A stretch of 64,000 nt of DNA from Enterobacter sp. Ag1. Lineage in GTDB: Bacteria; Pseudomonadota; Gammaproteobacteria; Enterobacterales; Enterobacteriaceae. The stretch spans positions 62,001 to 126,000 of the forward strand of contig AKXM01000034.1 in NCBI GenBank assembly GCA_000277545.1, written 5' to 3'. Below, one piece after another: positions 27,696-36,364 of this stretch. The notes beneath the pieces were generated by a model. The model was not told the origin of the DNA, did no database searches, and saw only the letters and a program-made list of their open reading frames with translations. Both the position numbers and the translations under genes were made by a program. Position 1 is the first letter of the stretch; each line of letters starts with the position of its first letter.

Positions 27696-30380
27696 ATGCC
27701 TGCCGACGAGCCCCAACTCCGCTCAGAAAGAGATGACGACATGGTGGTCTTTGGCCGCTATCAGCTGTTTCCCGATTTGGGATTGCTGCTCAGGGACGGC
27801 GTTCGGCTGGAGCCGGGCGAGCGGGCAATGGCCGTGCTCCGGCTGCTGGTCAGCGAAGCGGGGCAGGTGGTGACCAAAGAGACGCTGCTGGCCACCGTCT
27901 GGCCAAAAGAGATCGTCGAAGAGAATAATCTGCAGGCGCAAATCTCCGCTTTGCGCAAAATTTTTGGTCCCGACCGCAATTTGATTACCACGGTTTTTGG
28001 CCGGGGCTACTGCTTTACCGCCACGGTGAATAAACTGCAGGCGGCCACGTCGGCTCTGCCTGTCATCACCTCTTCAACGGCATTACCTCGTCCCCGTTCG
28101 CCGCTGATAGGGCGCGAAAAAGAACTGGGTGAAATCAGAAAACGGCTGATCGAGCATACTATTTGCACGCTGGCGGGCCCGGCGGGCATCGGCAAAACCC
28201 GGCTATTGCTGGAAGTGGCTCGCGAATCTGCCAGTCTTTATCCCGATGGCGTCTTTTTTGCCGACCTGTCCAGCCTGAACGCAGGATCAGATCCCGCCCC
28301 AGTTTTGCGGGCGGCACTGGCCGGTATTCGTGGCGCGGGGTCGTTGCAGCCACGCCCCGCGCTGCTGGTGATTGATAACTGTGAGCATCTGTCGGCCGCC
28401 TGCGCCAGGGAAATTGAGCATCTACTACAGCGAAACGAATTACTGAGCATTTTGCTCACCAGCCAGTCTCCGCTGGGGATTGAAGGGGAGCAGGTTTACC
28501 GCGTTGGGCCGCTGACTTTGCCGCCAGCGCAACTGGCCGCCAGCGAGGCGCAAAGTTTTAGCGCGGTTGAGTTTCTGGTACAGCGCATTCAAGCGGTGGA
28601 TTACGCGTTCCGCCTGAGCGAAGAGAATATCGGGCCGATCCTGGCGCTCTGCCGGTTGCTGGATGCCGTACCGCTGGCGCTGGAAATTGTGGCTGCGCGC
28701 GTTGCCAACCTGGGACCGGATGCCGTGCTGGCCGACCTGAGCGGGCGGGAGACGTTACCGGAAACGCCGGGAGTGACGGCTTCCCGGCACAGAACGCTGG
28801 CCGAGGCGCTGGACTGGAGTTATCGATTACTTACGGCTGAAGAACAGCGAGTGTTTCATGCCCTGGCGGTGTTTCCCGGTGAATTTGACCTTGCCGCCGC
28901 GAAAGGATTGTTAGATCAGCAAGAGGTCAGCGACGTGGTGGCCAGCATGGTGGCGAAATCCCTGCTGGTTTTGCAGGCGGGCTCGCGCCCGGCCAGGTAT
29001 CGCTATCTCAACATTGTGCGCACATACGCTCGCCGGACGCTGGCCCCAAATAGCACCCCGTATTTTCTTCGCCATGCACAACTTGTGGCCGACAGCATGG
29101 TGCGGGCAAAAGTTGCCTGGGCCGAAGAGTCCAGTCCGCAGTGGCGCCGTCAGTATGGCTATTTAATTGACGATCTCCGTGCGGCGGCAGACTGGTGTTT
29201 TGGTGTGGGTCAAAACGCTCCGTTGGGACGCAGTATTCTCGCTAACGCCACGCCGTTCTGGATCCAGCTTTCGCTCCACGGCGAGTGCCGCCAGCGGATT
29301 ACCGCCGCAATTAACGATTCGCACAATGGTCAGGCCACGCCGCGCGAAGAGATGCTAATGCAGGCCGCGCTGGGCTCGGCGCTGGGCTGGGCGCAGGGGC
29401 CCATTGAAGAAAACGGCCAGGCCTGGCGGCGAACCGGGGAGATTGCCAGCACGCTTGGCGATGTGGAAATGCAATTACAGTCCGAGTACGGGCTGTGGCT
29501 GTATCACCTGCGCAGTGGCCGTTACGCCGATGCCGCAGAGAACGGCAAAAAAATGGCTGAACTGGCGACACAAACCGGTGATTACGGCGCGCTATTAACC
29601 GCCCGTCGTCTGGCAGGCACCGCGCTGCATTTTTCCGGCGAGCAACAGGCCGCGCTCAGCGAAATTCAGGCTTTGTTGGATCGCACCGTGGATGATGACA
29701 GCCAGAGAGCGCCTTTCCGCTTTGGGCTGGATCAGCGCGTGGCGGGCTGGGCTTTCCTGGTGCGGGCCCTGTGGGTGACTGGCGATGTGGCGAAAGCCAG
29801 AAGAGCGGCGCAGCTGGCGGTGGAAGAAGCCCGGGCGCTGGATCATGCCTGTTCGCTGTGTGCGGCCCTCGCGGAAGGCACCTGCACGCTGGCGGCCTTC
29901 ACCGGAGATACCGCTGGCGTGCTACAGGTAGCCTCGCAGATTGAGGCCATCGCCCTGGAACACGGCTTGGGCTTCTGGCGGCTTTATGCGGCCGCTTTTA
30001 CCTTTTGGGGCAGGCTTCGCCAGCAGCCTGAAACGATACTTCCCCAGCAGATCCTCGCCATGCTTACCCGGCTGCGGGATAACGGTTTTGATCCCGCTTA
30101 TTCACTTTTTCTGTCTGATTTCGCCGCCGCGCTGGCGCAAAAAGGCCAGCCAGAGGTAGCCGAAGCGATGATCGCCGAGCGGCTGTCCGCGCTTGACTTC
30201 AACCAGTCACTCTGGAACCTGCCCGAGCTGATGCGGGTTCAGGCGCACATTCGTTACGGCGGCCAACCAGAATATGGCCTGGAACTCAGCATGGCGCTGC
30301 AATCTGCGCTGCTGCTGGCACAAACCCAGACGGCCAAAGGCTGGATCCAGCGCATAGAAACCGATCTGCGTCAGCTGTGA
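27696..30380 (+). CDS. winged-helix regulator with ATPase domain
   Basis: 894 residues in three parts. Residues about 16-112 form an OmpR/CadC-type winged helix (FGRYQLFPDLGLLLRDG through TVFGRGYCFTATV). Next comes a STAND/NB-ARC-like ATPase with Walker A GPAGIGKTRLL and Walker B-like ALLVIDNCEHL. The last 450 residues are helical and probably form a TPR-like repeat sensor. There is no transmembrane helix, unlike CadC. Such regulators switch with ATP and ligand binding. The frame opens at ATG 27696; a second ATG at 27741 lies right before the winged helix and is equally plausible. Confidence 0.85.
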   Translation: MPADEPQLRSERDDDMVVFGRYQLFPDLGLLLRDGVRLEPGERAMAVLRLLVSEAGQVVTKETLLATVWPKEIVEENNLQAQISALRKIFGPDRNLITTVFGRGYCFTATVNKLQAATSALPVITSSTALPRPRSPLIGREKELGEIRKRLIEHTICTLAGPAGIGKTRLLLEVARESASLYPDGVFFADLSSLNAGSDPAPVLRAALAGIRGAGSLQPRPALLVIDNCEHLSAACAREIEHLLQRNELLSILLTSQSPLGIEGEQVYRVGPLTLPPAQLAASEAQSFSAVEFLVQRIQAVDYAFRLSEENIGPILALCRLLDAVPLALEIVAARVANLGPDAVLADLSGRETLPETPGVTASRHRTLAEALDWSYRLLTAEEQRVFHALAVFPGEFDLAAAKGLLDQQEVSDVVASMVAKSLLVLQAGSRPARYRYLNIVRTYARRTLAPNSTPYFLRHAQLVADSMVRAKVAWAEESSPQWRRQYGYLIDDLRAAADWCFGVGQNAPLGRSILANATPFWIQLSLHGECRQRITAAINDSHNGQATPREEMLMQAALGSALGWAQGPIEENGQAWRRTGEIASTLGDVEMQLQSEYGLWLYHLRSGRYADAAENGKKMAELATQTGDYGALLTARRLAGTALHFSGEQQAALSEIQALLDRTVDDDSQRAPFRFGLDQRVAGWAFLVRALWVTGDVAKARRAAQLAVEEARALDHACSLCAALAEGTCTLAAFTGDTAGVLQVASQIEAIALEHGLGFWRLYAAAFTFWGRLRQQPETILPQQILAMLTRLRDNGFDPAYSLFLSDFAAALAQKGQPEVAEAMIAERLSALDFNQSLWNLPELMRVQAHIRYGGQPEYGLELSMALQSALLLAQTQTAKGWIQRIETDLRQL

Positions 30381-30397
30381 TCTTTCGATGAAATGCA

Positions 30398-30417
30398 AAG
30401 CGGCAGAAAAGCCGCTT
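30398..30417 (+). terminator. probable terminator after the winged-helix regulator
   Basis: AAGCGGC-AGAAAA-GCCGCTT, a 7-base-pair stem 18 bases after the stop, followed by the T-rich GCTTGTTGCTCTT. The T-run is broken, so strength is uncertain. Confidence 0.55.
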
Positions 30418-30439
30418 GCTTGTTGCTCTTACCGATATT

Positions 30440-30456
30440 AATCTCAAAATAAGATT
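30440..30456. promoter_or_regulatory. operator shared with the nitronate monooxygenase promoter
   Basis: AATCT-CAAAATA-AGATT upstream of the YbfB-type transporter. Its core ATCTCAAAATAAGAT matches 14 of 15 bases of the core at 32545-32562, upstream of the nitronate monooxygenase. Both have the same 7-base loop length, which suggests one LysR protein binds both. Confidence 0.6.
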
Positions 30457-30501
30457 TAAATAAAAATAACATTCATATTTAGAGATTTAAAGGTGGGGGT
30501 T

Positions 30502-31677
30502 ATGACAATGCATTTCAGGCCGGAAATTCGTGCGCTACAGCTGGCGCTTGCGGGTGCAGTGGTGCTGGCGATAGGTATGGGCTACGGGCGTTTTTCCTAT
30601 ACCGGCATTCTGCCGGTGATGCTGAAAGAAGGGCTGCTGTCGCTGCATCAGGGCAACCTCGCCGCATCGGCTAACTACGCAGGTTATCTTATTGGTGCCT
30701 TACTGCTGGCGAAAGCTAAGCCTGCCGACGCGCGGCGGTTAAACATGGCCTCCGTCGGGTTAACCATTGGCTGCCTGCTTCTGCTGGCATGGACGAAATC
30801 GCCGTGGGCGGTGGTAGCGGTTCGGGGGGTTGCCGGCCTACTGAGCGCCGTGTCGCTGATTGCGGCTTCACTGTGGCTTCTGCAGCACATGAAACACCAT
30901 ACCGGCGCGCCGGTGCTGTATGCCGGGGTTGGGCTGGGGATCTTCTTATCTGCGGAATTTATCGCGCTTGGTAAAGCTTATGGCTACACCAGTCAGCAAA
31001 TCTGGCTGCTGTGCGGGATCGCTGCGCTGCTATTGTTTATGCTGGTTTATAAACTGCTGCTTAGCCCACCGGATTATCTGATCGACTACCAAAGGCAGGC
31101 TTCCAGTCAGCTTCAGCCGGCGGCAGAGAATGCTAAAGCGGCGTGGAAACTGCTGGCTATCTACGGCCTGGCGGGCTTCGGGTATATCATTACGGCCACC
31201 TATTTACCGCTTTTTCTTTCCGGGTCACTTAGTACGCTGGATCCGGTGCAGCTTTGGGCTATCTTTGGCCTGGCCGCGATACCGTCCTGTTTTGTCTGGC
31301 ATCAAATCGTCTTGAAGTATGGTTATCGCCGCGCTTTTGCCGCCAATCTTCTGGTTCAGGCCGCGGGCGTAGTGCTTCCGGCCTTTAGCCACTCGCTGCT
31401 TTTTTGCCTGTTAAGCGCCGTGCTGGTGGGCTTTACGTTCACCGGCACGGTGACGATAGCCTTACCGGAAGCCAGGAGGCTGGCGCATCTGGTACACTTC
31501 AATATGATCGCGGCGATGACCGCTATTTACGGCATCGGGCAGATTGTTGGGCCGTTGGTTGCCGGGGAGCTGTACGGCTTAACGGGCAGTTTTAACGGAT
31601 CGTTAGCCGCCGCCACCGGCGCATTGCTGCTGGCCGGCGGGCTGGTGCTAGCGGGGCGTTCAAAGGTTGCTGGCTGA
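30502..31677 (+). CDS. YbfB/YjiJ-family MFS transporter
   Basis: 391 residues with about 12 hydrophobic segments. The N-terminal block MGYGRFSYTGILPVML and the following NYAGYLIGALL are hallmarks of the YbfB/YjiJ group. The substrate is unknown. I chose ATG 30502 just after AGGTGGGGG; ATG 30508 is an alternative. Its 3' end overlaps the convergent LysR gene by 18 bases. The operator-like element at 30440-30456 suggests control by that LysR protein. Confidence 0.85.
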   Translation: MTMHFRPEIRALQLALAGAVVLAIGMGYGRFSYTGILPVMLKEGLLSLHQGNLAASANYAGYLIGALLLAKAKPADARRLNMASVGLTIGCLLLLAWTKSPWAVVAVRGVAGLLSAVSLIAASLWLLQHMKHHTGAPVLYAGVGLGIFLSAEFIALGKAYGYTSQQIWLLCGIAALLLFMLVYKLLLSPPDYLIDYQRQASSQLQPAAENAKAAWKLLAIYGLAGFGYIITATYLPLFLSGSLSTLDPVQLWAIFGLAAIPSCFVWHQIVLKYGYRRAFAANLLVQAAGVVLPAFSHSLLFCLLSAVLVGFTFTGTVTIALPEARRLAHLVHFNMIAAMTAIYGIGQIVGPLVAGELYGLTGSFNGSLAAATGALLLAGGLVLAGRSKVAG

Positions 31678-32508
31678 GGCGAGAATCTGCTTCATCGCCT
31701 CAAGCGCGGTGGAGCCGTAGCCCTTACGCCAGACTAGCTGAGTGAGGGCTTCGGCCACAAACTGTTGTCGCGTTCCTTCCGGCAAAGCCAGCGTCGCCGC
31801 GACGCTTTCCGGGAGCACGCCGCTGCAGCGTCCTGCGGCAACGGAAGCGATCATCGAGTGATAAGAGCTGATGTCCTGCACTTCCACCAGAGTTTGTGCG
31901 TTGAGCAAAGCCTCACCGCGCGCCCGATAGGAACATCCGCGCGGAAAAGCGGCAAGACGAGGATGATTGCCGCTGGCGGTTTCAGGCACGAGCAACACCA
32001 GGCGTTCGGTGAACACGTCCATGGACTCAAGATCTACGGGGCAGTGAACCTGTCCCCCAGCTTCCGGTAACAGGCTCACCAGCGCGCAGTCCAGTGAAGC
32101 GTGGCGAACCTGCTCCAGCAGCTGCTGCGTCGGCTGGGTGGTTAAGGTGAGGGCGACATCAGGATACCGGTGGTGAAACTGCTGGAACACCGGCATCAGG
32201 CGGCTGACTGCGGTGGCTTCCATCGAGCCCATATTCATTGCCCCTGCAGGCTTACCCGGATGCAGCGCCTGTCGGGCTTCTTCCGCCAGGCTAAGTATTT
32301 TTTTTGTGTAGGACAGAAAACTTTCGCCTTCCGGCGACAGGATCATTTTCTTGCTGTCGCGCACGAACAACGCGACGCCAAGATCTTCTTCCAGTTGCTG
32401 AATGCGGGTGGTGATGTTCGACTGCACGCGGCCGAGCCTTTGGGCTGCTTTCGTCACGCTTTGTTCTTCGGCAACGATTTTGAACATCTGCAGTGTGGTG
32501 TGGTTCAT
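31660..32508 (-). CDS. LysR-family regulator
   Basis: 282 residues from ATG 32508; in-frame TTG and ATG codons up to five residues earlier are possible. Helix-turn-helix SVTKAAQRLGRVQSNITTRI followed by QLEEDLGVALFVRDSKKMIL. The effector domain begins near residue 90. It lies between the YbfB-type transporter (convergent) and the nitronate monooxygenase (divergent). Matching palindromes upstream of both genes point to it as their common regulator. Confidence 0.9.
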   Translation of the reverse strand: MNHTTLQMFKIVAEEQSVTKAAQRLGRVQSNITTRIQQLEEDLGVALFVRDSKKMILSPEGESFLSYTKKILSLAEEARQALHPGKPAGAMNMGSMEATAVSRLMPVFQQFHHRYPDVALTLTTQPTQQLLEQVRHASLDCALVSLLPEAGGQVHCPVDLESMDVFTERLVLLVPETASGNHPRLAAFPRGCSYRARGEALLNAQTLVEVQDISSYHSMIASVAAGRCSGVLPESVAATLALPEGTRQQFVAEALTQLVWRKGYGSTALEAMKQILASASNL

Positions 32509-32541
32509 GTTTTTCATTCTCAATATGATAATGATCTTGAT

Positions 32542-32568
32542 CTTAACATCTCCAAATAAGATGTTAAG
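32542..32568. promoter_or_regulatory. perfect 10-base inverted repeat, LysR operator candidate
   Basis: CTTAACATCT (32542-32551), loop CCAAATA, AGATGTTAAG (32559-32568). Every base of the arms pairs. It lies 31 bases before the nitronate monooxygenase start and 33 bases before the LysR start, and its core recurs upstream of the YbfB-type transporter. Confidence 0.7.
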
Positions 32569-32599
32569 CCCTCAATCTCTCATTTCCTCAGGTAGCGCC

Positions 32600-33655
32600 A
32601 TGTTTCGTAGCCTTTCCCAAATGCTCGCGATAGACCATCCCATCATACAGGCCCCTATGGCGGGCGTCTCCACCCCGGAACTGGCGGCGACGGTCAGCAA
32701 TGCCGGTGGCCTTGGTTCGCTGGGTATTGGCGCGAGCGACGTCGTGCAGGCCAGGACAGCCATCCTGAAAACGCAGGCCTTAACCTCGCGCCCGTTCAGC
32801 GTGAATCTGTTTTGCCATCAGCCTGCCAAACGGGATGAGGCGCTGGAACGCGCATGGATTGAAAGCCTGCGCCCGCTGTTCGCTGAGTTTGGCGGCAGGC
32901 CGCCGGAAGTGCTCAGCGAAATTTATCAAAGCTTTATTGGCCACGAAGCGATGCTGGAGATGCTGCTGGAGACGGCTCCGGCCGCGGTCAGCTTCCATTT
33001 TGGCGTGCCCGATCGCGACGTTGTTCAGGCCTTCCGTGACAAAGGAATTGTGACGCTTGCCACCGCCACCCGGCCCGAAGAGGCTTTGCTGATCCAGGCG
33101 AACGGCGTGGATGTCATTGTGGCGCAGGGCTTTGAAGCGGGCGGGCATCGCGGGATGTTCGACGATAAAGCTCACGATACGCAGCTCAGCACCTTTGCGC
33201 TTGTGCAACTGCTGAAAAAACAGGTGGATTTGCCGGTTGTTGCCGCCGGCGGAATTATGGACGGAGCCGGTATTCACGCCATGCTAAGCGTGGGGGCGGA
33301 CGCGGTACAGCTGGGGACCGCGTTTCTGCTTTGCCCAGAGTCCGCCGCCGATGATGGCTACCGGCAGCGGCTGAAATTCAGCCGATTACACCAGACGGAA
33401 ATGACCCACGCTATCTCAGGCAGGGCAGCCAGAAGCCTGGAAAACGATTATTGCCGCCACGGGCGAATCGTCGGCCAGCATGCCGTCCCGGCTTATCCGG
33501 TGGCCTACGATATTGGTAAAGCGCTTGCCGGCCTTGCAAAAAGCCACGGTCACCAGGGCTACAGCGCGCACTGGGCCGGACAGGGCGTGAACCTGATCCG
33601 CGAAATGCCCGCCGCTGAATTACTGCAAACGCTGGTGCGCGAAGCCGGGTTGTGA
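32600..33655 (+). CDS. nitronate monooxygenase
   Basis: FMN-dependent oxidation of alkyl nitronates such as propionate 3-nitronate, a detoxifying reaction. 351 residues. Family landmarks: IIQAPMAGVSTPELAATVSN at the N-terminus, the catalytic His segment QGFEAGGHRG, VVAAGGIMDG and the flavin phosphate loop GADAVQLGTAFL. The start is ATG 32600 after CAGGT; an upstream ATG in the same frame (32558) would fall inside the operator. The LysR gene is divergent. Confidence 0.92.
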   Translation: MFRSLSQMLAIDHPIIQAPMAGVSTPELAATVSNAGGLGSLGIGASDVVQARTAILKTQALTSRPFSVNLFCHQPAKRDEALERAWIESLRPLFAEFGGRPPEVLSEIYQSFIGHEAMLEMLLETAPAAVSFHFGVPDRDVVQAFRDKGIVTLATATRPEEALLIQANGVDVIVAQGFEAGGHRGMFDDKAHDTQLSTFALVQLLKKQVDLPVVAAGGIMDGAGIHAMLSVGADAVQLGTAFLLCPESAADDGYRQRLKFSRLHQTEMTHAISGRAARSLENDYCRHGRIVGQHAVPAYPVAYDIGKALAGLAKSHGHQGYSAHWAGQGVNLIREMPAAELLQTLVREAGL

Positions 33656-33661
33656 AACAGG

Positions 33662-34549
33662 TTACTTCAACAACGCCATTAAAATCGCGGCCACGTGCTG
33701 CAGGGCCACATCCTGGCTTCGGCGTTTGTGCCAGGCCAGGTGCAGTGAAAATCCCGGTAGTTCTACGGGGGCAGGGAAGGCGACGAGCCCTTCAGTAAAA
33801 GGTATGACCCGGGAAGGCAGCAGGGCCAGCATATCCGATGCCGCCAGCAACTGTGGCACCATCTGGAAATTCGGCAATACCAGCCCGACGCGGCGGCGTA
33901 ATCCCAACCTTGAGAGTTCCGCATCCACCGGTGTGACGCTTTCCCCTTTCCCCGAGGTGATAATGTGCGGCCAGGCGAGCCAGCGCTCAAGGCTAAACCC
34001 GGATGCGGCAGGATGTCCCTCACGCATCGCCACGACATAGTGCTCGTCCATCAACAGTTCGCTGTGAATGTCCGCGGCAGGCTGAGGAAAGACCGAAATA
34101 GCGATATCCGTGGTGCCGTTAAGCAACGCTGTTTCAGCCTGTTCCGCGCCAGCCCAGCCCTGAACGATGGGGTCAATCCCCGGGGCCGACTGCTGAAGTT
34201 TTTGCATCAACGGCACCAGCACGAACAGCGCCGGGAAATCCGCCATGGTTATCCGCAGTTGCTGCTTAATTTGATGCAGGGGAATCACCGGCGGGTCGAT
34301 AAGTTCAGTAATGCCGCCCAGCACGGATTTCAGCGGGGCACGAAGAGACTGAGCAAGGGGCGTCAGCCGCATGGTGCCTCTGCCACGCTCCAGCAGTTCG
34401 TCGTGAAAAAGATCGCGACAGCGGGCGAGGGCTGCAGAGGTGGCAGATTGCGACAGGCAAAGTCTGTCGGCGGCACGGGTGACGTGCGCCTCGTCGAGCA
34501 GGGCGTCCAGCACCACCAGAAGGTTGAGATCAAGCGTTCTTAAATTCAT
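33662..34549 (-). CDS. LysR-family regulator, NodD-like group
   Basis: 295 residues. It opens MNLRTLDLNLLVVLDALLDE, the pattern of the NodD/SyrM-like LysR group, with helix-turn-helix HVTRAADRLCLSQSATSAAL. It is divergent from the quinone-reductase-like gene, with a perfect 11-base inverted repeat in the 88-base gap starting right at its own start codon, so it very likely controls that gene and itself. Its stop is only 6 bases from the stop of the nitronate monooxygenase. Confidence 0.92.
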   Translation of the reverse strand: MNLRTLDLNLLVVLDALLDEAHVTRAADRLCLSQSATSAALARCRDLFHDELLERGRGTMRLTPLAQSLRAPLKSVLGGITELIDPPVIPLHQIKQQLRITMADFPALFVLVPLMQKLQQSAPGIDPIVQGWAGAEQAETALLNGTTDIAISVFPQPAADIHSELLMDEHYVVAMREGHPAASGFSLERWLAWPHIITSGKGESVTPVDAELSRLGLRRRVGLVLPNFQMVPQLLAASDMLALLPSRVIPFTEGLVAFPAPVELPGFSLHLAWHKRRSQDVALQHVAAILMALLK

Positions 34550-34550
34550 G

Positions 34551-34583
34551 CAACAGATAATAGATTATCTTGATTATCTGTTG
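34551..34583. promoter_or_regulatory. perfect 11-base inverted repeat, LysR operator
   Basis: CAACAGATAAT (34551-34561), 11-base spacer, ATTATCTGTTG (34573-34583). Nested inside is AGATAAT-AG-ATTATCT (34555-34570), and GATTATCT occurs twice with a 9-base period. The array lies in the gap between divergent LysR and NAD(P)H oxidoreductase genes and likely holds both the recognition and activation half-sites. Confidence 0.75.
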
Positions 34584-34637
34584 GAGTAATTTTCTGGGCC
34601 TCGCCATTATCGTCTCATCAACCCAAGGAGACGCCCC

Positions 34638-35192
34638 GTGAACAAAACCCTGATTTTACTTTTCCATCCGGATTTGTCCCGTTCCAGCGCCAACGCCGCG
34701 CTGGCGCAAGAAGTTGCAAAACTTGAACACGTTGAAGTGGTCGATGTCCAGGCGCTTTATCCTGACGGGATCGACATTTACCGCGACGGCGAGCGCGAAG
34801 CGGCCCGGCTACTTGCCGCCGACCGCATTGTGCTGCAGTTCCCGATCCACTGGTACTCCATGCCAGCCATTATGCGCCAGTGGCAGGACGCGGTGCTGAC
34901 CCGGATGTTCTACCTGCATTACGAGGAGGAGGGGCGAAAGCTGGAAGGAACGCCGCTGTATGTGGCGGTCACCGCCGGTAACGTGGAGGAAGCTTATCGT
35001 CCCGGAGGCCGTAATCTTTTTACCCTCGAATCTCTGTTAGCCCCCCTTCGGGCCACGGCAAATCGCTGCGGCCTGACCTGGCATACCCCGTTTGTGGTCT
35101 ACACTGCCGATAAGCTCGATGCTGCGGGGCTGAAAACGAAGGCAGAAGCGTATGCGCAGGCGCTTACCCGGTGGCGTGAAAATAAATTTTGA
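34638..35192 (+). CDS. NAD(P)H oxidoreductase, MdaB/KefF/YwrO type
   Basis: 184 residues, flavodoxin-like quinone or nitro-reductase. The FMN-binding N-terminus is LILLFHPDLSRSSANAAL; further blocks are DRIVLQFPIHWYSMPAIMRQWQD and AVTAGNVEEAYRPGGRNLFT, all typical of the KefF/YwrO group. A GGAGA motif precedes the ATG. Probable role: two-electron reduction of quinones or electrophiles, induced through the divergent LysR protein. Confidence 0.88.
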   Translation: MNKTLILLFHPDLSRSSANAALAQEVAKLEHVEVVDVQALYPDGIDIYRDGEREAARLLAADRIVLQFPIHWYSMPAIMRQWQDAVLTRMFYLHYEEEGRKLEGTPLYVAVTAGNVEEAYRPGGRNLFTLESLLAPLRATANRCGLTWHTPFVVYTADKLDAAGLKTKAEAYAQALTRWRENKF

Positions 35193-35271
35193 ATTTTTTA
35201 GCAATATTTCTCGCGCTGATTCGTCTACCTCATCACAAGTGATTAGCCGTGACTTTACTGAGGTAAACATA

Positions 35272-35748
35272 ATGAGAGATTTTGATATGCACCGACATGA
35301 ACACCGCCGCCGTGGATTCTGTGGCCACCGCATGGGTAAGCCGATTTTGCTCTGCGTGGCATTGTTTGTCGCACTCGGCCTGATCGTGATGACGCTGTGG
35401 AATGCGGTGCTGCCTGGCCTGCTGGGCGTGAAAGAGATTGGCTTCTGGCAATCTTTAGGCCTGCTGGCGTTGTGCCGCATTCTGTTCGGCGGCCTGGGCT
35501 TCCGCCCGGGCATGTTTGGCAAAGCCCGTCGCCGCATGCACGAACGCTGGATGCAAATGACGCCGGAGCAGCGCGAAGAGTTTATGCAGCATCGCCGCGA
35601 GAAATTTGGCTTTGGTCACCGCGACCGCTGCGGCTGGCATTCCCGCTGGGATGAGAAAATGGATCCACATCCTCAGCCTCAGCCTCAGCCGCCGGTGCAG
35701 CCAGTCCAGCCAGATGAAAACAGCGCTAAAAAACCGGACGCTGAGTGA
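35272..35748 (+). CDS. membrane protein paired with ECF-like sigma factor
   Basis: 158 residues, not a recognised family. A basic, His/Cys-rich N-terminus (RHEHRRRGFCGHRMGK) leads to one clear transmembrane helix (ILLCVALFVALGLIVMTLW) and a second hydrophobic stretch (WQSLGLLALCRILFGGLGF). Then comes a segment with MTPEQREEFMQHRREKFG, which resembles the LTPEQR signature of Spy/CpxP metal-sensor proteins, and a Pro/Gln-rich tail. ATG 35272 follows GAGG. The sigma gene starts within its stop codon, so it may act as an anti-sigma or sensor partner; that is inferred. Confidence 0.65.
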   Translation: MRDFDMHRHEHRRRGFCGHRMGKPILLCVALFVALGLIVMTLWNAVLPGLLGVKEIGFWQSLGLLALCRILFGGLGFRPGMFGKARRRMHERWMQMTPEQREEFMQHRREKFGFGHRDRCGWHSRWDEKMDPHPQPQPQPPVQPVQPDENSAKKPDAE

Positions 35749-36314
35749 CGACGATGAAAGCCGGAATAGTGGGGGAATCTCTACTGATGGCAGCGCTGGC
35801 CGGCTGCCGCACCCGACTGAAAGCGTTTATTCGCGGGAGAACCGCCGGGCGTGAAGACGCCGACGATATTCTGCAGGAAGTCAGCTACCAGCTTATGAAG
35901 GTTGAACAGCCGGTGGAGAACGTCGCCGCCTGGCTGTTCCGTGCCGCCCGAAATGAAATGACCGACCGGGCAAGGAAAAAACGCGAGCTGCCTTTGGCGA
36001 GCTGGTTTGGCGGAGATGAAGAGGACGATTACCCGGAGGATGAGCTGGCCGAAACGCTGTTCGGGATCCCGCAAACGCCGGAGGACGAGTACCTGAAACA
36101 ACTGCTGTGGGAGGAGCTGGAGACGGCCCTGTCGGAGCTGCCAGCGCCGCAGCGTGAGGTGTTTATCAAAACCGAGCTGCAAGACTATAGCGTGAAGGAA
36201 CTGGCGGCAGAGAGCGGCGACACCGTGCAGGCGCTGCTCTCCCGCAAACACAAAGCCGTTCTGTATCTGCGCACCCGGCTGCGCAATGTGTATGACGACC
36301 TGGCTGGTCAGTAA
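35745..36314 (+). CDS. ECF-like sigma-70 family sigma factor
   Basis: 189 residues. Region 2 is seen in RTAGREDADDILQEVSYQLM and AAWLFRAARNEMTDRARKKR; region 4 in ELPAPQREVFIKTELQDYSV and KELAAESGDTVQALLSRKHK. The linker is acidic and longer than usual. No region 1 or 3 is present, as in ECF sigmas. The GTG at 35745 overlaps the stop of the upstream membrane-protein gene by 4 bases; ATG 35754 is an alternative start. A strong terminator follows, so the pair forms a two-gene operon. Confidence 0.85.
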   Translation: MTTMKAGIVGESLLMAALAGCRTRLKAFIRGRTAGREDADDILQEVSYQLMKVEQPVENVAAWLFRAARNEMTDRARKKRELPLASWFGGDEEDDYPEDELAETLFGIPQTPEDEYLKQLLWEELETALSELPAPQREVFIKTELQDYSVKELAAESGDTVQALLSRKHKAVLYLRTRLRNVYDDLAGQ

Positions 36315-36322
36315 GACAGCCC

Positions 36323-36358
36323 CCGGAGCCGCCCAGGGAAGGGCGATCCGGTTTTTTT
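36323..36358 (+). terminator. rho-independent terminator after the sigma-factor gene
   Basis: CCGGA-GC-CGCCC, loop AGGGAA, GGGCG-A-TCCGG followed by seven Ts. The stem has one asymmetric bulge. It ends just before the convergent digH stop. Confidence 0.85.
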
Positions 36359-36364
36359 AGCCTA

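Noticed and set aside
32402-32599. Upstream extension of the nitronate monooxygenase frame
   Set aside because: The extra residues run through the LysR start and the operator palindrome and do not resemble the family N-terminus.
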